From NCBI GenBank assembly GCA_034509925.1, contig CM067532.1, positions 9,320,180 through 9,384,179 of the forward strand: a stretch of DNA of 64,000 bases, written 5' to 3'. Numbering within the stretch: position 1 is the stretch's first letter; every line of letters begins with the position of its first letter. The translations under genes and the position numbers were made by a program. Shown piece after piece: positions 61,114-64,000 of this stretch. Below the pieces are notes generated by a model, which saw only the letters and a list, made by a program, of their open reading frames with translations, searched no databases and was not told where the DNA came from. Source of the stretch: Hirudinaria manillensis. Lineage: Eukaryota > Annelida > Clitellata > Hirudinida > Hirudinidae.

Positions 61114-64000
61114 ATGACTCGCATGATGAAAGTTACAGTTTTCTTCGACGATGTCGCTGTTTTGGTCCCATGCTGTGGCCAGGATCTGCCGGTCAGCGGA
61201 CTCATGGAATTGGCAATTGCGCGCTATAAAAAGGCGATCGGAAAGGTTGGTTTAGTTGTAGTTGTCGTTGTTTTTGTTTACAGGCTTTGTTTACCGAATT
61301 TGTCGTCGTTGTTGTTGCTGCTGCTGTTGTTTGCGGTGCTACTAGCAATAGGAATGAATGAGATGGTATCGAGTCTGACCATTGGAGAGTGCAAAAACAA
61401 AAAATAAAAACTTTTTAATCTTCTCGCCATCTTCTCGTCCAGCCGAGCGAGTACTTGGTCGTCGTGCATCATTTGAAATCCTCTTCCGGTGCCATCTTGG
61501 ATCTGGACGACAGAGTTTTTGACGTCATCGACGATCGAGAACATGTAAGCAGAGGCTGATGTTTTCTGTAACTATGTTATTTATTATTCATAAATCATGT
61601 TTGCCATAATTTACATAAACATGCACGCATGAATATGTATGGGACTTTTTTTTAAATGTGACTGGCGACGATATAGTTTTATTACAAACGCAAGATGTCG
61701 TTGCTTTCGAGCTGTTTGTTAATTGTTCAATTAACTCATTAATCAATTGATTAATTTATTTATTAATCGAATTCAAGCGACGATTTTCTCCTAAAAGGTA
61801 TTTGCAAGCTTCGAGGAGGAAGGCGAGGGTGTGATCAGACTCAGCAGAGGTGACGGAACCAGTGCCAGTTCCATTGGCACCGTCAGTCCGGACATAACGA
61901 AGCAACTGATGCATCTCATGAACGGTTAATGCTTTTATTTTTCAAAATTTTCAATCTTTCCATCCTTCCTGGTACATTTAGAGTACCCTAAGTGGCGTGT
62001 ACTCTCTACGAATTAGTGATCGACCTCGGGACATTAAATCCTTCAGTCCCACTGAAGTCGCACTGAATCTCCCATGGAAAGTCCTTGGTTCCCCTTAGGG
62101 CTGCTAGTATTTCTATCTAATTCAACACTCTTCTTCCAGATAGCAGAATGCTGAGACAAGCATCAGAGCCTGCCCTGACGAGAGACTCGACCAACAGCAT
62201 CAACAACAACGAAAGCTTCGACGAGAACTTCAGCCAAGACGACACTATCTTGTCTATCAAGAAATTCGAGAGCATCCCTAGGAGGAAGTACGGCAGTATC
62301 GAGAATCCCCACAAGGCCGTCACCTCCCTGCCACCCCTCGGCTTTGCTAGAAACCTGGGTACCAGGAAGTCCGTCTTTAGGGGGAGCATGAATCAGGATA
62401 TGGACCGTCGCCATCTTAAAACTGGAGATGAGGTAAGTGCCGCATGGTTGAGTGGTTTCGGTTTTTGGGGTATTTCCTTAGCTGGGGAAGAATTTTCTCT
62501 GGGATGATTAGAGTTTGATGGGCTTAGTGCTAAATCCACAAGTGTTCTTTTCTAGAAGGGGTTTTTTCCAACTCTTTATGGGCTACTGTCGGAAAAACTT
62601 GCTTCTATTTTGAGATTGACTTTGGAATTTCCTTTGCTTGTTTATGTATTTATTTATTTACTTATTACATTTTATTATATTTGCTGATTGTCAGGACTCC
62701 ACCAGGACAGATCCAGTTGGTTCTTCCAACTTCGTAGATTCAAACGAACCTTCAAACGACAAGCGAGTTTAATTTTTATTAACAAATTAAATTCACCATC
62801 ACCATCGTCGTCGTCACCGTCATCATCATTATCATCATCGTCGTCATCGTCATCCCTATCCCCATTCATCACTTTCCACCTCTTCTTTCCAGGTCGAAGT
62901 GGAAGCTTGTGGAGTTGACTAACGACGGAGAATCGCTTGGAATCCACGTCGTTCCTGATTATGATCCCTCCGAAGAGTGAGCATTGGCCGAATATTGATG
63001 GGATTAAATAATAAACAATAAACATCATATTATCGAATAACTCATTTTATTTATTATATTTTATCTCAAAAGTCCACAACGTTTAATTTCAAATCGATTT
63101 TATAGAATTTAGTAACTTTAATTTTAATTAATTAATTCATTTATTTAACTCTACTAATTTCCCAGGAGCAGTGGCTTGCTGGTCCACAGCGTGGACGCCC
63201 TCGGCAAAATATCCAGGGATGGAAGGATCAGAGAAATGGACAAAATCGTGGAAATAAATGGAAATTGTCTCAGAGGCGTGGACTTCATATTGTGGGTTGC
63301 CTTTGGAAACTTAAAACACAACACAAGTCGCTTATGCTTCACATTTTTTCACAACTTTACTTTTATCCGATCCATTTATATGCGGATAGAAAATGGAACG
63401 ACAAATATTAAATAAATTATATTCAATTCATTAAATTATATCCAATTCATTTATTAAGTCTCCCCAAATGACTGATTTCAGAGCTCAAAACATCCTCAAA
63501 GAAGCCTTGAACTCCGACAAATTAAGGCTTCGCATCATCCCCTACAATGTTTCTGTCTACTACGCCAACAAGAAAACTGAAAACTCACCGTCGACGAAGC
63601 ACAGATCGATTCCAATCACCTCGACTCCTGCCAAGGATTTTGCCGAGCAGACGACCCCCATGAAACCAAGATTGCCCCCTCGGCCGTCGTTCGGCAAGGC
63701 CGCAGTGTCCCTGCCATCGGGTCCTTTCTCCACCCCAGCTCCCCGGCCCACGAGCTCTCAACCCTTCAAGACCCAGAGAAACGTGCCGAGCACATGCTCG
63801 AAGATCAACCAAAGTCAAAGTCATCAACACAGACAGGAAACCTCAATACAGGAGACGAGATCAACGCCAGGCACCGAGTCTTGCTCCACTCCGATACTCA
63901 GGACACCAGCAAAGAGCGAAGCAACCCCGAAGCGCGTCGGCTTCTTCAGAGCTGCCAGGACGATGAACATTCAACTCAGCAAAGGCTGCCACGGCCTGGG
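61114..64000 (+). CDS. PARD3: Par-3 polarity scaffold (N-termin half, cut by window end)
   Basis: Eight exons so far: 61114-61245, 61443-61544, 61798-61924, 62140-62432, 62695-62766, 62900-62976, 63166-63291, 63482 to beyond 64000, about 482 residues. The CR1 self-association domain occupies about residues 4-80 (MKVTVFFDDVAVLVPC, ARYKKAIGK, ILDLDDRVFDVIDDREH). PDZ1 spans about 244-340, with the peptide-binding loop SLGIHV at 254-259 and DKIVEINGNCLRGVDF. A proline/serine-rich linker follows, and PDZ2 starts with IQLSKGCHGLG at the window edge. Par-3 scaffolds PAR-6 and aPKC at the cell cortex to set polarity; PDZ3 and the aPKC-binding region lie outside. The start could be any of the ATGs at 61114, 61123 or 61126, the last giving the family's usual MKVTV. 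The exon 6 acceptor (62900 rather than 62893) was chosen by frame. Confidence 0.92.

Overview
This is eukaryotic DNA from an animal, almost certainly an invertebrate. Coding sequence is split into many short exons with GT-AG (rarely GC-AG) introns, introns are AT-rich and loaded with simple repeats (ATT, GAT/ATC, TCCA, ATTC), and every recognisable gene is a conserved metazoan gene (PBX, UTX/KDM6A, Par-3, EME1, NSUN6 and others). Genes are close together (a few hundred bp apart, in one case 143 bp), which is more compact than a vertebrate. CCCTAA-type (TTAGGG) telomere-like repeats occur inside the window. The phylum cannot be fixed from the sequence; a lophotrochozoan or similar marine invertebrate would fit.

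Layout. 1-16.7 kb: sparse region with four phase-1 cysteine-rich (EB/EGF-like) exons of one plus-strand gene, spread around a 7.3 kb intron that holds a perfect 577-copy (ATG)n array, then an intergenic stretch with two tRNA-like SINE fragments. 16.7-20.9 kb (minus): CEP85-like centrosomal coiled-coil protein. 21.8-26.3 kb (plus): CCDC170-like coiled-coil protein, head to head with CEP85. 26.6-27.05 kb (plus): small single-pass membrane protein resembling MXRA7. 27.3-29.1 kb (minus): EME1, the regulatory subunit of the MUS81 nuclease, tail to tail with the MXRA7-like gene. 29.7-32.9 kb (plus): PBX/extradenticle TALE homeodomain gene. 34.4-38.8 kb (plus): LRRFIP family. 39.5-42.1 kb (minus): NSUN6 tRNA m5C methyltransferase, tail to tail with LRRFIP. 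42.7-45.2 kb (minus): TTC29. 46.1-47.4 kb (minus): SDR16C-type short-chain dehydrogenase. 47.6-60.2 kb (plus): KDM6A/UTX histone H3K27 demethylase in 29 exons, with a 2.4 kb intron made of a 27-bp minisatellite followed by a telomere-like higher-order repeat. 61.1-64 kb (plus): 5' half of Par-3, cut by the window end inside PDZ2.

Gene relations. There is no operon-like pathway here. Chromosomal arrangement is the main link: three divergent promoter pairs (CEP85/CCDC170, EME1/PBX, SDR16C/KDM6A) and two tightly convergent pairs (MXRA7-like/EME1, LRRFIP/NSUN6). Several genes touch centrosome, cilium or polarity biology (CEP85, CCDC170, TTC29, PARD3) and two are chromatin or transcription regulators (PBX, KDM6A). 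Exon joins were read by eye; most were checked by reading-frame phase and by similarity to the family as remembered, so boundaries may be off by a base or two and UTRs are only estimated.
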